This document shows, piece after piece, positions 34,802-43,775 of a stretch of DNA of 64,000 nt (its first letter is position 1; every line of letters begins with the position of its first letter). Source of the DNA: Variovorax sp. OK212 (GTDB taxonomy: Bacteria > Pseudomonadota > Gammaproteobacteria > Burkholderiales > Burkholderiaceae_C); contig NZ_FOLP01000004.1 in the NCBI RefSeq assembly GCF_900112425.1, positions 558,001-622,000 on the forward strand, read 5' to 3'. The notes beneath the pieces are model-generated. The model ran no database searches, had not been told where the DNA came from, and saw only the letters and a program-made list of their open reading frames with translations. The translations under genes and the position numbers were made by a program.

Positions 34802-34823
34802 AGCGACACCGGAGCCGCCGAAC

Positions 34824-35219
34824 ATGTTCGCCAACTGCCAGCTGATGGGCACCGACATGGGCTTTCCCGATGTCTGCATCACGCCCGCCGCGCCGTCGCC
34901 GATACCGGTGCCGTACCCCAACATCGCCATGGGCCCGATGGCGATTCCGAACTGCCCCACGATCCTGATCATGGGCGGGCCGGTCCACAACCTCGCCACG
35001 ACCATCCCGATGACCAACGGCGACAACGCCGGCGTGATGATGGGCGTGGCCTCGGGCACCGTGATGGGGCCGAGCCGTCACCTCATGGGCGCCTTCACCG
35101 TGTTGTGGATGGGCATGCCCGCGTCGCGCCTGACCAGCGTGTCGCTGCAGAACAGCACCAACTGTCCCGGCGTGCGCATCGTGCCGAGCCAGCCCCTGGT
35201 GCTGTTGCTGGCGCCATAG
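34824..35219 (+). CDS. DUF4150 (PAAR-like) spike-tip protein without toxin domain
   Basis: A 131-residue protein. It has the DUF4150 opening (DMGFPDVCITPAAPSPIPVPYPNIA) and glycine/methionine-rich core (NLATTIPMTNGDNAGVMMGVASG), and ends soon after the domain. DUF4150 is PAAR-like and is expected to sharpen the VgrG tip. There is no C-terminal effector domain, in contrast to the DUF4150 gene at 40397. It would therefore be a simple tip for the module led by the upstream VgrG. GGAG precedes the ATG. Confidence 0.87.
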   Translation: MFANCQLMGTDMGFPDVCITPAAPSPIPVPYPNIAMGPMAIPNCPTILIMGGPVHNLATTIPMTNGDNAGVMMGVASGTVMGPSRHLMGAFTVLWMGMPASRLTSVSLQNSTNCPGVRIVPSQPLVLLLAP

Positions 35220-35290
35220 CGGCGCTTGTACCGAACCTGGGCGCCGCCGCGAGCGGGCGCCGCGTGCACAGAGAAAGGGAGAAGCCACAC

Positions 35291-37669
35291 ATGGCCGAGC
35301 AGGAGTTCCGCATCGAGAGCGATTCGCCCGCCAAGGACGAGCTGATGTTCTGGCGCATCGTGGGGCACGAGGCACTGGCGCGCGCGTCCACCTACGAGCT
35401 CACCGTGCTGTCGGAGAACAAGGCCATCGACGCCAAGGACATCCTGGGGCGGGCCTTCGACGTGGTCATCGGCTTCGAGGACGCCGACGGCGGCAAGCAT
35501 GAGCGGCACTGCCAGGGCCACGCGGTGCGCTTCGTGCGCGCAGGCCACGTGGGCCGCTACTTCGAATACCGTTTCACGCTGCGCTCGTGGTTCTGGCTGC
35601 TCACCAAGCGCAGCAACTCGCGCATCCTGCAGGAGAAGAAGGTGCTCGAGGTGCTCGACGCGGTGTTCGAGGACAGCCCCATCAAGCGCTTCAAGAAGAC
35701 CAAGGCCGACAACGTCATCGGCACCCACAAGCCGCGCCGCTACTGCGTGCAGTACCAGGAGAGCGACTACCGGTTCCTATCGCGGTTGCTGGAAGACGAG
35801 GGCATCTACTACTGGTTCGATGCGCACGACGCGCCCGGCACCATGCACCTGTCGGACGCCAGCGACATGGCGCACGACAAGCTGCCCGTGGCCGACACGC
35901 TGCGCTACGTGCCGGGCGACGCGGCCGAGGCGCGTTTCAACGAGGTGTCGCGCTGGGTCAGCGAGCGCCAGTTCGACACCGGCAAGTACGCCTCCACCGA
36001 CAGCGACTTCAAGGCCATCAAGAAGAAGCTGGAGGCCTCCGGCGGCACGCCCGACAAGCACGAGCTGGCCGAGTTCGAGGCCTTCGAGTTCGCGGGCGGC
36101 TACTTCAGCGGCGGCGACGCCGACGACAAGGGCAAGCTGCGCGGCGAGGAAATCGGCGCACGCCGCCAGCGCCACTGGGCGCTCACGCCGTGGCCGGACG
36201 TGGCGGCGGGGCGCAGCTTCAAGCTGGAGAACGACCCCGACGGCACGCGCGACAGCGACTACGTCATTGCGGCCTGCACCTTCGTGGCCAGCCATCCGGG
36301 CTACGAAGGTGCCGACGCCGAGGAAACGCGCGTGCCGGTCAACGAGCTGCTGCGCGAGGCGCTGGAAGACGACGCCGTGCTGGCCGACACGCTCGGCGCG
36401 TTCGAGGCCGTGCTCGCGCGCACGCCGGCGCTGCAAGCTGGCGGAGTGGGCGCCACGGCGTTCCTGCTCACCGTGTTCCCGGTCGACATGCCGTTTCGTC
36501 CGCCGCGCCTCACGCCGCGCGTGGTCATGCCGGGGCCGCAGTCGGCCATCGTCGTCGGGCCGGCGGGCGAGGAGATCCATGCCGACGACTTCGGCCGCGT
36601 GAAGGTGCACTTTCACTGGGACCGCTACGACAAGAGCGACGAGAAATCGACCTGCTGGGTGCGCGTGTCCCAGCCGTGGGCCGGCAAGGGCTGGGGCGGC
36701 TACTTCTGCCCGCGCATCGGCCAGGAGGTGATCGTCGACTTCCTGAACGGCGACCCCGACCGGCCGCTGATCGTGGGCCGTGTCTACAACGACGACCAGC
36801 CCATACCCTTCGGCACCCACACCCAGAGCGGCTTTCGCACGCGCTCCACGCCCAAGGGCAGCGCGGCCAACTGCAACGAGTTCCGCTTCGAGGACAAGAA
36901 GGGCTCGGAGCAGGTGTACCTGCACGCCGAGAAGAACCAGGACATCGAGGTCGAGAACGACGAGACGCACTGGGTCGGCCACGACCGCACCAAGACCGTC
37001 GACCACGACGAGACCGTGCACGTCAAGCACGACCGCACCGAGACCGTGGACAACAACGAGACCATCACCGTGCACGGGCAGCGCACGGAAACTGTGGACA
37101 AGAACGAGACCATCACCATCCACCAGAACCGCACGGAGACGGTGGACCAGAACGAGACCATCTCCATCGGCCAGAACCGCACGATCACCGTGGGCGCGAG
37201 CGAGACCGCGACGGTGGCGCTGCAGCGCACCCACACGGTGGGCGTGAACGAGACCATCACCGTGGGCGCGGCGCAGGAGATCACGGTGGGGGCGATGCAG
37301 GCGGTGACGGTGGGGGCGAGCCAGACGATCAGCGTGGGGGCGAACCAGTCGAGCAGCATCGGTGCGAACCGGTCGGTGGACGTGGGGGCGAACCTGTCGA
37401 CGAACGTGGGCAAGAACGAGACGCGCAGCGTGAGCGAGGGGCGCACGAGCAGCGTGGGCAAGGACGATTCGCTGTCGGTGGGCAAGAACCTCGTCATCAC
37501 GGCGGGCGACTCCATCTCCATCACCACGGGCAGCGCGAGCATCACGATGAAGAAGGACGGGACCATCGTCATCAAGGGAAAAGACATCACGATCGACGCC
37601 TCCGGAAAGATCAACGCGAAGGCGAGCAGCGACATCGTGATGAAGGGTTCGAAGATTCTGCAGAACTGA
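35291..37669 (+). CDS. vgrG: VgrG spike protein (TssI), second copy
   Basis: A 792-residue VgrG whose first ~540 residues are nearly the same as those of the first VgrG (FRIESDSPAKDELMFWRIVGHEALARAS and onward). Its beta-helix is different and very regular: repeats such as ETVDNNETITVHGQ and ETVDQNETISIGQ, then TVGA-type repeats. It ends with a DUF2345-like blade (IVIKGKDITIDASGKI) without the Gly-rich tail of copy one. The regular DNA repeats here (about 36950-37500) are coding, not a CRISPR. GGGAGAAG lies upstream. It heads the second effector module. Confidence 0.95.
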   Translation: MAEQEFRIESDSPAKDELMFWRIVGHEALARASTYELTVLSENKAIDAKDILGRAFDVVIGFEDADGGKHERHCQGHAVRFVRAGHVGRYFEYRFTLRSWFWLLTKRSNSRILQEKKVLEVLDAVFEDSPIKRFKKTKADNVIGTHKPRRYCVQYQESDYRFLSRLLEDEGIYYWFDAHDAPGTMHLSDASDMAHDKLPVADTLRYVPGDAAEARFNEVSRWVSERQFDTGKYASTDSDFKAIKKKLEASGGTPDKHELAEFEAFEFAGGYFSGGDADDKGKLRGEEIGARRQRHWALTPWPDVAAGRSFKLENDPDGTRDSDYVIAACTFVASHPGYEGADAEETRVPVNELLREALEDDAVLADTLGAFEAVLARTPALQAGGVGATAFLLTVFPVDMPFRPPRLTPRVVMPGPQSAIVVGPAGEEIHADDFGRVKVHFHWDRYDKSDEKSTCWVRVSQPWAGKGWGGYFCPRIGQEVIVDFLNGDPDRPLIVGRVYNDDQPIPFGTHTQSGFRTRSTPKGSAANCNEFRFEDKKGSEQVYLHAEKNQDIEVENDETHWVGHDRTKTVDHDETVHVKHDRTETVDNNETITVHGQRTETVDKNETITIHQNRTETVDQNETISIGQNRTITVGASETATVALQRTHTVGVNETITVGAAQEITVGAMQAVTVGASQTISVGANQSSSIGANRSVDVGANLSTNVGKNETRSVSEGRTSSVGKDDSLSVGKNLVITAGDSISITTGSASITMKKDGTIVIKGKDITIDASGKINAKASSDIVMKGSKILQN

Positions 37670-37690
37670 CAGCATGCAAGGAGAAAGACC

Positions 37691-38194
37691 ATGAGTGGCA
37701 GCAAGCTCATCCCAACGCGGCGCGACACCGGCGGGGAAGAACCAGCCTCCGTCGGACCTCGTGATCCTCGCGGGTCCGTGACGACCGCGGAACTGATCGC
37801 CATCACGGACGACGGCTGCACGCCGCTCGTCATGTTCGGGGCTGGGGCCGGTGAAGCTGCTGTGCGTGTGCGCAGCGTGGTCGAGCTGCACGCTGCGCAC
37901 ATCGGCCAGCGGGTGGTGCTGATGTTCGAGGACGCCGACCCGCAGCGCCCCATCGTCATGGGCGTCCTGCGCGGCGCGCAGGGCTGGCCGTTGCCGGATG
38001 CACCTGCGCAAGTGCAGATCGATGCGGATGGCCAGCGCATGCTGGTGAGCGCCAAGGACGAACTGGTCCTGCGCTGCGGCAACGCCAGCATCACGCTCAC
38101 GCGCGCCGGAAAGGTGCTGATCCAGGGCAGCTATGTGTCGAGCCGATCGACTGGCGTGAACCGCGTCGCGGGCGGTTCGGTTCAGCTGAACTGA
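37691..38194 (+). CDS. DUF6484-like protein
   Basis: A 167-residue protein with the core VVLMFEDADPQRPIVMGVLRG and a C-terminal beta-rich part (LVLRCGNASITLTRAGKVLIQGSYVSSRSTGVNRVAGGSVQL). This end closely resembles a VgrG beta-helix tip, so the protein may cap or extend the spike trimer. I recall this arrangement as DUF6484; its biochemical role is not established. It follows vgrG copy two by 21 bases with an AAGGAGA ribosome site, and precedes a DUF2169 gene. Confidence 0.75.
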   Translation: MSGSKLIPTRRDTGGEEPASVGPRDPRGSVTTAELIAITDDGCTPLVMFGAGAGEAAVRVRSVVELHAAHIGQRVVLMFEDADPQRPIVMGVLRGAQGWPLPDAPAQVQIDADGQRMLVSAKDELVLRCGNASITLTRAGKVLIQGSYVSSRSTGVNRVAGGSVQLN

Positions 38195-38247
38195 ACGAGA
38201 TGCAATGAGAGGGACGCAATGAGAAAAATGGGACCCGGGGGGCGCTC

Positions 38248-39369
38248 ATGGAACTGATCAATGCGACCCGCATGGTCGCCGGCTTCAACATGGGCCTGGA
38301 GCCCAGCGGGCGGGAATCGCTTGTGGTCGTGATCAAGGGAACCTTCCTTCTTCCACCGCCCGACGCGCCCCTGGGACATTTCGAGTTGCACGAGCGGCAG
38401 CTTCCGCTCGCGATGGCGGACACCTTCACCGGCGAGCCCGGCCTTTCCGCGCCTGTGCACGAGGCCGACTTTGCGCCGCACAAGCAACGCTGCGACATCC
38501 TCCTTCTGGGCAGTGCCTATTCGCCGCACGGCCGCCCCGTGACGCGCATCGAGGCCGGCCTGCGCGTGGGGGGCTGGAGCAAGACCCTTTCGGTCGTCGG
38601 GCCGAGACATTGGGTGTGCGGGCCACTGCAAGCCACGGCGTCGCTGCCGGAGCCGTTCGTGCACCAGCCGCTGTCGTACGACGTGGCATTCGGTGGCGTC
38701 GACCTGCGGCATGAAGACCCGTCGGAGCATGCGGCGTTCATGCCCAACCCGATCGGCCGCGGCTTTCATCGGCATGTCCGCGCCGCGTGGGTCGACGGGG
38801 CCCCGTTGCCGCGCACCGAAGAAGTGGGGCGCGTCGTCGTCGATCCCGCGGGTCCCTACCGGCCGATGGCGTTCGGGCCCGTGGGGCGAGGCTGGTCGTC
38901 GCGCGCCTGCTTTGCCGGCACCTACGACGAGGAATGGCTGGAGAAGCACTTTCCCTTCCTGCCGCCTGACTTCGATGCGCGGTACTACCAGGCGGCACCG
39001 GCGGACCAGCAGATGCCGCTGGAGGCTTTCCAGCAGGGGCCGGTTGACGTGACGCTCGGCAACTTGACGCCCGAAGGCCTGGCGCGTTTCACCATCCCCC
39101 ACCTGGTGGCGCCCGTGCATGTGTTTCCCAGGAAGGGGCCGCGCGAGGACTTCACGGCCGTGCTCGACACGGTGGTGATCGAACCCGATGCCCGACGCTT
39201 CACGCTGTCGTGGCGGGTCACAAGGCCGCTGCGCAGCAGCCTCCTGGAGATCGCCCAGGTGCTGGTCGGAAAGAAAGGGCCCGCGTGGTGGCAGCAGCGG
39301 GAACAGATGGCCTTTCCGATACCGGTCGTCATGGTTCCGATGGCGCCCGACGAGGCCGCACCGGCATGA
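38248..39369 (+). CDS. DUF2169 protein (likely T6SS effector-loading adaptor)
   Basis: A 373-residue DUF2169 protein. It has the usual opening (ATRMVAGFNMGLEPSGRESLVVVIKGTF), the central PLSYDVAFGGVDLRHEDP and NPIGRGF, and the closing FTLSWRVTRPL. Unlike the DUF2169 gene at 30427 it has no pentapeptide array. It overlaps the next gene by four bases and shares an apparent operon with the nuclease effector two genes downstream, which suggests it delivers that effector to VgrG copy two. Confidence 0.87.
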   Translation: MELINATRMVAGFNMGLEPSGRESLVVVIKGTFLLPPPDAPLGHFELHERQLPLAMADTFTGEPGLSAPVHEADFAPHKQRCDILLLGSAYSPHGRPVTRIEAGLRVGGWSKTLSVVGPRHWVCGPLQATASLPEPFVHQPLSYDVAFGGVDLRHEDPSEHAAFMPNPIGRGFHRHVRAAWVDGAPLPRTEEVGRVVVDPAGPYRPMAFGPVGRGWSSRACFAGTYDEEWLEKHFPFLPPDFDARYYQAAPADQQMPLEAFQQGPVDVTLGNLTPEGLARFTIPHLVAPVHVFPRKGPREDFTAVLDTVVIEPDARRFTLSWRVTRPLRSSLLEIAQVLVGKKGPAWWQQREQMAFPIPVVMVPMAPDEAAPA

Positions 39370-40400
39370 GCGCGATGTCGTCCGTCGCCGTGCAAAGCAC
39401 CGGGCTCGTGACGCCGGTGGGTCTCGATGCTCCCGCGAGTTGCGCGGCCTTTCGCGCTCGGTTGACCAACCCGTTCGAGACGCGCTTCGTCGACTCGAGA
39501 GGCGAGTGGATCATGGCCCACCAGGTTCCGCTGGAGCAGCCATGGCGGGGGATCGTCCGGCTCGCGAAGATGGCCGCCATGGCCATCGGCGAAGCGCTGG
39601 CTGAACTTCCGCGGGCCCGGTGGCACGACCTGCCGTTGATTCTTTGCGTGGCGGAGGCCGAACGCCCCGGGCGAACGGCAGGGCTGGACGACGAGCTTTT
39701 CGTGCGCATCCAGGACGAACTCGGGGTCGATTTCTCGCCGCAGTCCCTGGTCGTGGCACAGGGCCGGGTCGGGGTTGCCGTGGCACTGCTGCAGGCGCGC
39801 GCGATGATGGCCGCGCCGGGCATTCCGCATGTGCTGGTTGCCGCCACCGACAGTCTGTTGTCGTGGCCCACGCTCAGCCACTACGAGCGACACGACCGGT
39901 TGCTGACGCCGCAGAACTCCGATGGATTCATGCCTGGCGAAGCGGCCGGCGCCCTGCTTGTGGGCCGGCCCGGCGGGCACGCGGGCGAGCTGCTGTGCAC
40001 GGGCATCGGCTTCGGCCGCGAAAGCGCCTTCGTCGACAGCGGCGAGCCGTTGCGCGCAGACGGTCTTTCGCAGGCCGTGAAGGCGGCGCTGGCCGAGGCC
40101 GGTTGCGACATGCATCACATGGACTGGCGCATCGCCGACATTGCCGGGGAGCAGTACTACTTCAAGGAGGCGGCGCTGGCGATGTCGCGCACGCTGCGCG
40201 TGCGCAAGGAGGCGTTCGACCTCTGGCATCCGGCCGAATGCACCGGCGAGGTGGGCGCCGCGTCGGGCGTGGCCATGGTGTGCGCGGCGCGCGCGGCCTG
40301 CGATAAGCACTACGCCCACGGCCCCAACATCCTCGCGCACATGGCCAACGATGCCGGGCAGCGGGCGGCGTTGTGCCTGCGGCACAGAGGGTTCGAATGA
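39366..40400 (+). CDS. ketosynthase-fold protein lacking catalytic residues
   Basis: A 344-residue protein with the thiolase/beta-ketoacyl-synthase fold. The LTPQNSDGFMPGEAAGALLV stretch (180-199) matches the conserved DGFxxGEGAG region, and TGEVGAASG (293-301) matches the TGHxxGAAG region. The nucleophile site reads AQGRVG (131-136) where an active Cys is expected. The first catalytic His site reads IAGEQYYFKE, and the second His is Glu in TGE. All three residues thus appear lost, so it is probably not an enzyme. Ketosynthase-like genes occur in some T6SS effector modules. It overlaps both neighbours by four bases, indicating tight co-translation with the DUF2169 and effector genes. Confidence 0.8.
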   Translation: MSAMSSVAVQSTGLVTPVGLDAPASCAAFRARLTNPFETRFVDSRGEWIMAHQVPLEQPWRGIVRLAKMAAMAIGEALAELPRARWHDLPLILCVAEAERPGRTAGLDDELFVRIQDELGVDFSPQSLVVAQGRVGVAVALLQARAMMAAPGIPHVLVAATDSLLSWPTLSHYERHDRLLTPQNSDGFMPGEAAGALLVGRPGGHAGELLCTGIGFGRESAFVDSGEPLRADGLSQAVKAALAEAGCDMHHMDWRIADIAGEQYYFKEAALAMSRTLRVRKEAFDLWHPAECTGEVGAASGVAMVCAARAACDKHYAHGPNILAHMANDAGQRAALCLRHRGFE

Positions 40401-41530
40401 GCAACCAGGTCTATGCCAACAACATGGAGGTGTCCTGCAAGCAGGCCGCGGGCAAGGCGATCTGCGCGTTTCCGGACGTGTGCTTCACGCCGCCGCAGAC
40501 GCCCGCGACACCGCCGGGCGTTCCGATCCCGTATCCCAACACCGGCATGGCCGCGGACACGACCAGCGGTTCGACGAGCGTGCAGATCTCCGGGCAGGAG
40601 GTGATGCTCAAGAACAAGAGCTACTTCAAGCGAAGCAGCGGGGACGAGGCAGGCTGCGCGCCCAAGAAGGGCGTGGTGACCAGCCAGAACATGGGCAAGG
40701 TGTACTTCAACGCATGGTCGATGGACGTGAAGGTGGAAGGCGAGAACGTGGTGCGCAACCTCGATATCACCACCCACAACCATGCGTCGTTCCCAGGCAA
40801 CTCGCCCACCTGGCCCTACATCGACGAAGCCGCCTTCGCCGTCGGCAGCGACCATCCGTGCGCCGACGTCGCGAAGAAGCTGAAGACGAACTGCTCGTCC
40901 GCGGCCGGCCCTTTTCTGAAGCCGGACGGAAAGGGCGGCAAGACGATGCCCGCGCGCAGCCGCAAGGCAGCGATGAAGAGCATGTGCAGCAAGAAAAACG
41001 ACAAGTGCCGCGACGCGATGGCCTGCGTCATGACCAAGAAGAGCCCCAACAACTGTTGCCCGAACAGCCGCGGCAAGAAGCCGACGCCCCATCACGTCGT
41101 GCCCGATTCGCAGTTCAACAATTCCTCGGGCAAGCGCATCAGGCTCGGCGCCGGAAAGAAGTACAGCTACAACGGCGCGGCCTGCGTGTGCGCCAAGGGA
41201 AACAGCCACTCGACCGGCGAGCACGGCGAGATCCACACCGAGACGAACAATCTCACCGTCAATCACAAGTCGCTGGATGCGAAGAACGTGTCGCGCACCG
41301 GAAAGTCGATCGTCGGCGAACCGCGTTGGAGCGTCGGCGAGGCCGAGGACGTCGGCGCCGAGGCCGTGGAGACGGTGACCGGATGCGACAAGGCGTGCAC
41401 GCAGTCGCAGGTGCGCGCCGGCCATCAGGCCATGGGCATCGAGGAGTCCGACCAGATCCGTCCCACCACGGCCGGAGAGGTCAGCAAGCCGCGCAGCATG
41501 CGGCCCAAGGCGCCGCGCAAGCGCCGCTGA
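40397..41530 (+). CDS. DUF4150 (PAAR-like) effector with GHH-type nuclease domain
   Basis: A 377-residue predicted T6SS effector. The DUF4150 tip domain spans about residues 1-150 (FPDVCFTPPQTPATPPGVPIPYPNTGM). A Cys-rich segment follows, then a C-terminal domain with PTPHHVVPDSQF (229-240) and downstream His271, His276 and His280 in HSTGEHGEIH. This fits the HNH/GHH superfamily of toxin nucleases, with HH as the metal-binding/catalytic signature. The tail is strongly basic. The gene overlaps the ketosynthase-like gene and is followed after 48 bases by a probable immunity gene. DNA is the likely target, inferred from the family. Confidence 0.82.
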   Translation: MSNQVYANNMEVSCKQAAGKAICAFPDVCFTPPQTPATPPGVPIPYPNTGMAADTTSGSTSVQISGQEVMLKNKSYFKRSSGDEAGCAPKKGVVTSQNMGKVYFNAWSMDVKVEGENVVRNLDITTHNHASFPGNSPTWPYIDEAAFAVGSDHPCADVAKKLKTNCSSAAGPFLKPDGKGGKTMPARSRKAAMKSMCSKKNDKCRDAMACVMTKKSPNNCCPNSRGKKPTPHHVVPDSQFNNSSGKRIRLGAGKKYSYNGAACVCAKGNSHSTGEHGEIHTETNNLTVNHKSLDAKNVSRTGKSIVGEPRWSVGEAEDVGAEAVETVTGCDKACTQSQVRAGHQAMGIEESDQIRPTTAGEVSKPRSMRPKAPRKRR

Positions 41531-41578
41531 GCACCGGCAGGCAACGAGGTCGGAGCAGATACCCAACAGGAGTCGAAG

Positions 41579-42478
41579 ATGAGCAAGAAGGGCCCCTTCA
41601 AGGACTTGATCATCCGCACCGCGGTGGTCCTGTCACCGCGCTACGGAATCATCTATGCCTGCGATCCCGCGCTGGAGCGTCGCGGCGAACCGCACGCCTG
41701 CGTGTTCGTGTGGGACGACGGCAGCATCGATCGCGGCGACTGCAACTACGACGCCCACAGTGCCTGCCTGATCGACCTGCCCGAGGAAGGCTCGGTCGAT
41801 ATCTCGGAAGCGGGCTACTACACCGCCGACACCGAGAACGACCGGGTGACGCAGGACCTGTTCGACAGCTACACGCCCGCCGCAAGGGAGAAGCGTGCCC
41901 GCGGGCTGCGCTCGGTGCGGGAGATTGGCGGCGTCGCGCATGCCATCGGCATCCGGGGCATGGTCTACAGGCTCGACGCGCTCGACCGCTGGACCCGCAT
42001 CGACGAGGGACTGCCGCACGACTTCGACGGACAGGCCATCCATGGGACCGGTCTGTCGGATCTCCACGCGGTCGGGTTCCGGGGCGACGCGTGGCACTTC
42101 GACGGCAAGGTGTGGCGCCGCCAGGACCTGCCCACGAACCGCAATCTCACGTCGGTGGTGTGCGCCGCCGATGGCACCGTGTACGTCGCGGGGCATGACG
42201 GCATCCTGCTGCGCGGACGGCCTGGCCAGTGGGAGTCGATCGAGCACGGCGACACCGACGAAAACATCTGGGACCTCGAATGGTTCGCGGGGCAGCTCTT
42301 CGTTTCCACGCTCGACGGGCTCTTCTCGCTCCAGGGAGACCACCTGAAGCCGGTTGCCTATGGCAAGCACACGCCGAAGAGCACCTACCAGCTGAGCACG
42401 AAAGAAGGCGTGATGTGGTCCAACGGGGAGAGCGACATCATGGAATTCGACGGCAAGACCTGGACACGCATCGTCTGA
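41579..42478 (+). CDS. beta-propeller-like protein, probable immunity to the adjacent nuclease
   Basis: A 299-residue soluble protein without a signal peptide. From about residue 110 it shows short repeats with W and G at regular spacing (VGFRGDAWHFDGKVWRRQDLP, VYVAGHDGILLRGRPGQWESI, LFVSTLDGLFSLQGD, IMEFDGKTWTRI), typical of a beta-propeller. I do not recognise a named family. Position directly downstream of a DUF4150-nuclease effector is the usual place for an immunity gene, and a cytoplasmic location fits a nuclease target. AGGAG precedes the ATG. Confidence 0.7.
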   Translation: MSKKGPFKDLIIRTAVVLSPRYGIIYACDPALERRGEPHACVFVWDDGSIDRGDCNYDAHSACLIDLPEEGSVDISEAGYYTADTENDRVTQDLFDSYTPAAREKRARGLRSVREIGGVAHAIGIRGMVYRLDALDRWTRIDEGLPHDFDGQAIHGTGLSDLHAVGFRGDAWHFDGKVWRRQDLPTNRNLTSVVCAADGTVYVAGHDGILLRGRPGQWESIEHGDTDENIWDLEWFAGQLFVSTLDGLFSLQGDHLKPVAYGKHTPKSTYQLSTKEGVMWSNGESDIMEFDGKTWTRIV

Positions 42479-42482
42479 ACCC

Positions 42483-43772
42483 ATGCCCTCCGTCGCCGAG
42501 ACCTCCGTGCCGGTCGTGGTGCAGCAGCACCTAGACAATGCCGACCTCTTGCGCTCGGTGCGCTCGGTGCTTGTGCGCGCGCCGCACGTCGGGCTGGACC
42601 GCTTGCGCCGCCTGGACGACCGGCTGGCCGCGAGCCTCGACGGACTGGCGGTGGCCGGCGACCTGGGGCGCCGCATGAGCCTGCAAGCGCTGGCCGCGCC
42701 GAACCGCGGCACGGTGTTCGCCTGCGCCGTCGCAGCCATCGAAAGCCGGGATCCCGCACTGCTCGAACGGCTCATGTCGCTCACGCAGGCCGTGCCTGAA
42801 CTGCGGCCGGGGCTGGTGTCCGCGTTCGGCTGGGTGCCGGCCACGTCCCTGCGCGGCATCACCCGCGCGCTGCTCGATTCGCCGAATGCCTTTCGCCGCG
42901 ACGTCGGCCTGGCCGCCTGTGCCATGCACCATGCGGACCCAGGGGATGCCTTGAGCGCAGCCATGACCGCTGCCGCGCGCGACGAGCGGCCCGCGGAAGC
43001 GGCGCAGGCCGTGGTGGCCGCCGGCAAGCTCGGCCGTCGCGACCTGTTGTCCGAATGCCTGCATGGCCTGTCGCACCCCGATGCGTGCCTGCGCTTTGTG
43101 TCGGCCCGCTCGGCGCTGTTGCTGGGCGAGCGACAGGCATCGGTGCAGGCACTGACGGCCATGGCGCAAGCGATCGGCCCCTGGCGGGCTTGCGCCGCGG
43201 TGCTGGTGCTGAAGGTGCTGCAACGCGAGGAGGCCGATGCGCTTCTGCGTTCGCTGGCACAGGACACGGGTTCGGCGCGTCTGCTGGTTCGCGGGATCGG
43301 CGCCGCTGGCGATGTGCGCCATGTGCCGTGGTTGGTCGACCGCATGGACGATCCGGCGCTGGCCCGTTTGGCGGGCGAAGCCTTCAGCACGATCACCGGT
43401 CTGGACCTTGCCGCGGCGGATCTCGAACTGAAGCCGCCGCAGGGCCCGGCGCGGGGCGCTGCGCCGGACCCTCGCGACGATCCGCAGGACGACGACGTCG
43501 CCATGGACGAAGACGACGGTCTTCCCTGGCCCGATGGCGCAGGGATCGGCGACTGGTGGCAGGCCCACGGCGCTCGCCTTCCCGCGGGGTGCTGCTTTGC
43601 CGGCGGCGCTGTTTCGCCGGGCCATTGCGTCGCGGTGCTGAAGTCGGCCGCACAGCGACAACGCATCGCGGCGGCCGATCACCTGGCGCTGACGGCACCG
43701 GGCACGCCGCTGTTCAACGTGGCGGCGCCCGTGTGGCGACAGCTGCGGCTGCTGTCGGCGATGGAGGCATGA
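42483..43772 (+). CDS. HEAT-repeat protein (TIGR02270-like)
   Basis: A 429-residue helical-repeat protein. Repeats such as LASLDGLAVAGDLGRRMSLQAL, RRDVGLAACAMHHADPGDAL and LVRGIGAAGDVRHVPWLVDR look like HEAT/Armadillo units. An Asp/Glu-rich segment (PRDDPQDDDVAMDEDD) precedes the C-terminus DWWQAHGARLPAGCCFAGGAVSPGHC. It matches my memory of TIGR02270 proteins found in T6SS effector islands next to DUF2169/DUF4150 genes. The role is not established; helical scaffolding of effector assembly is plausible. It starts five bases after the propeller gene. Confidence 0.8.
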   Translation: MPSVAETSVPVVVQQHLDNADLLRSVRSVLVRAPHVGLDRLRRLDDRLAASLDGLAVAGDLGRRMSLQALAAPNRGTVFACAVAAIESRDPALLERLMSLTQAVPELRPGLVSAFGWVPATSLRGITRALLDSPNAFRRDVGLAACAMHHADPGDALSAAMTAAARDERPAEAAQAVVAAGKLGRRDLLSECLHGLSHPDACLRFVSARSALLLGERQASVQALTAMAQAIGPWRACAAVLVLKVLQREEADALLRSLAQDTGSARLLVRGIGAAGDVRHVPWLVDRMDDPALARLAGEAFSTITGLDLAAADLELKPPQGPARGAAPDPRDDPQDDDVAMDEDDGLPWPDGAGIGDWWQAHGARLPAGCCFAGGAVSPGHCVAVLKSAAQRQRIAAADHLALTAPGTPLFNVAAPVWRQLRLLSAMEA

Positions 43773-43775
43773 GCG

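Noticed and set aside
36950..37500. Regular short direct repeats that could suggest a CRISPR-like array.
   Set aside because: They encode in-frame beta-helix repeats of VgrG copy two, with no constant repeat/variable spacer structure.
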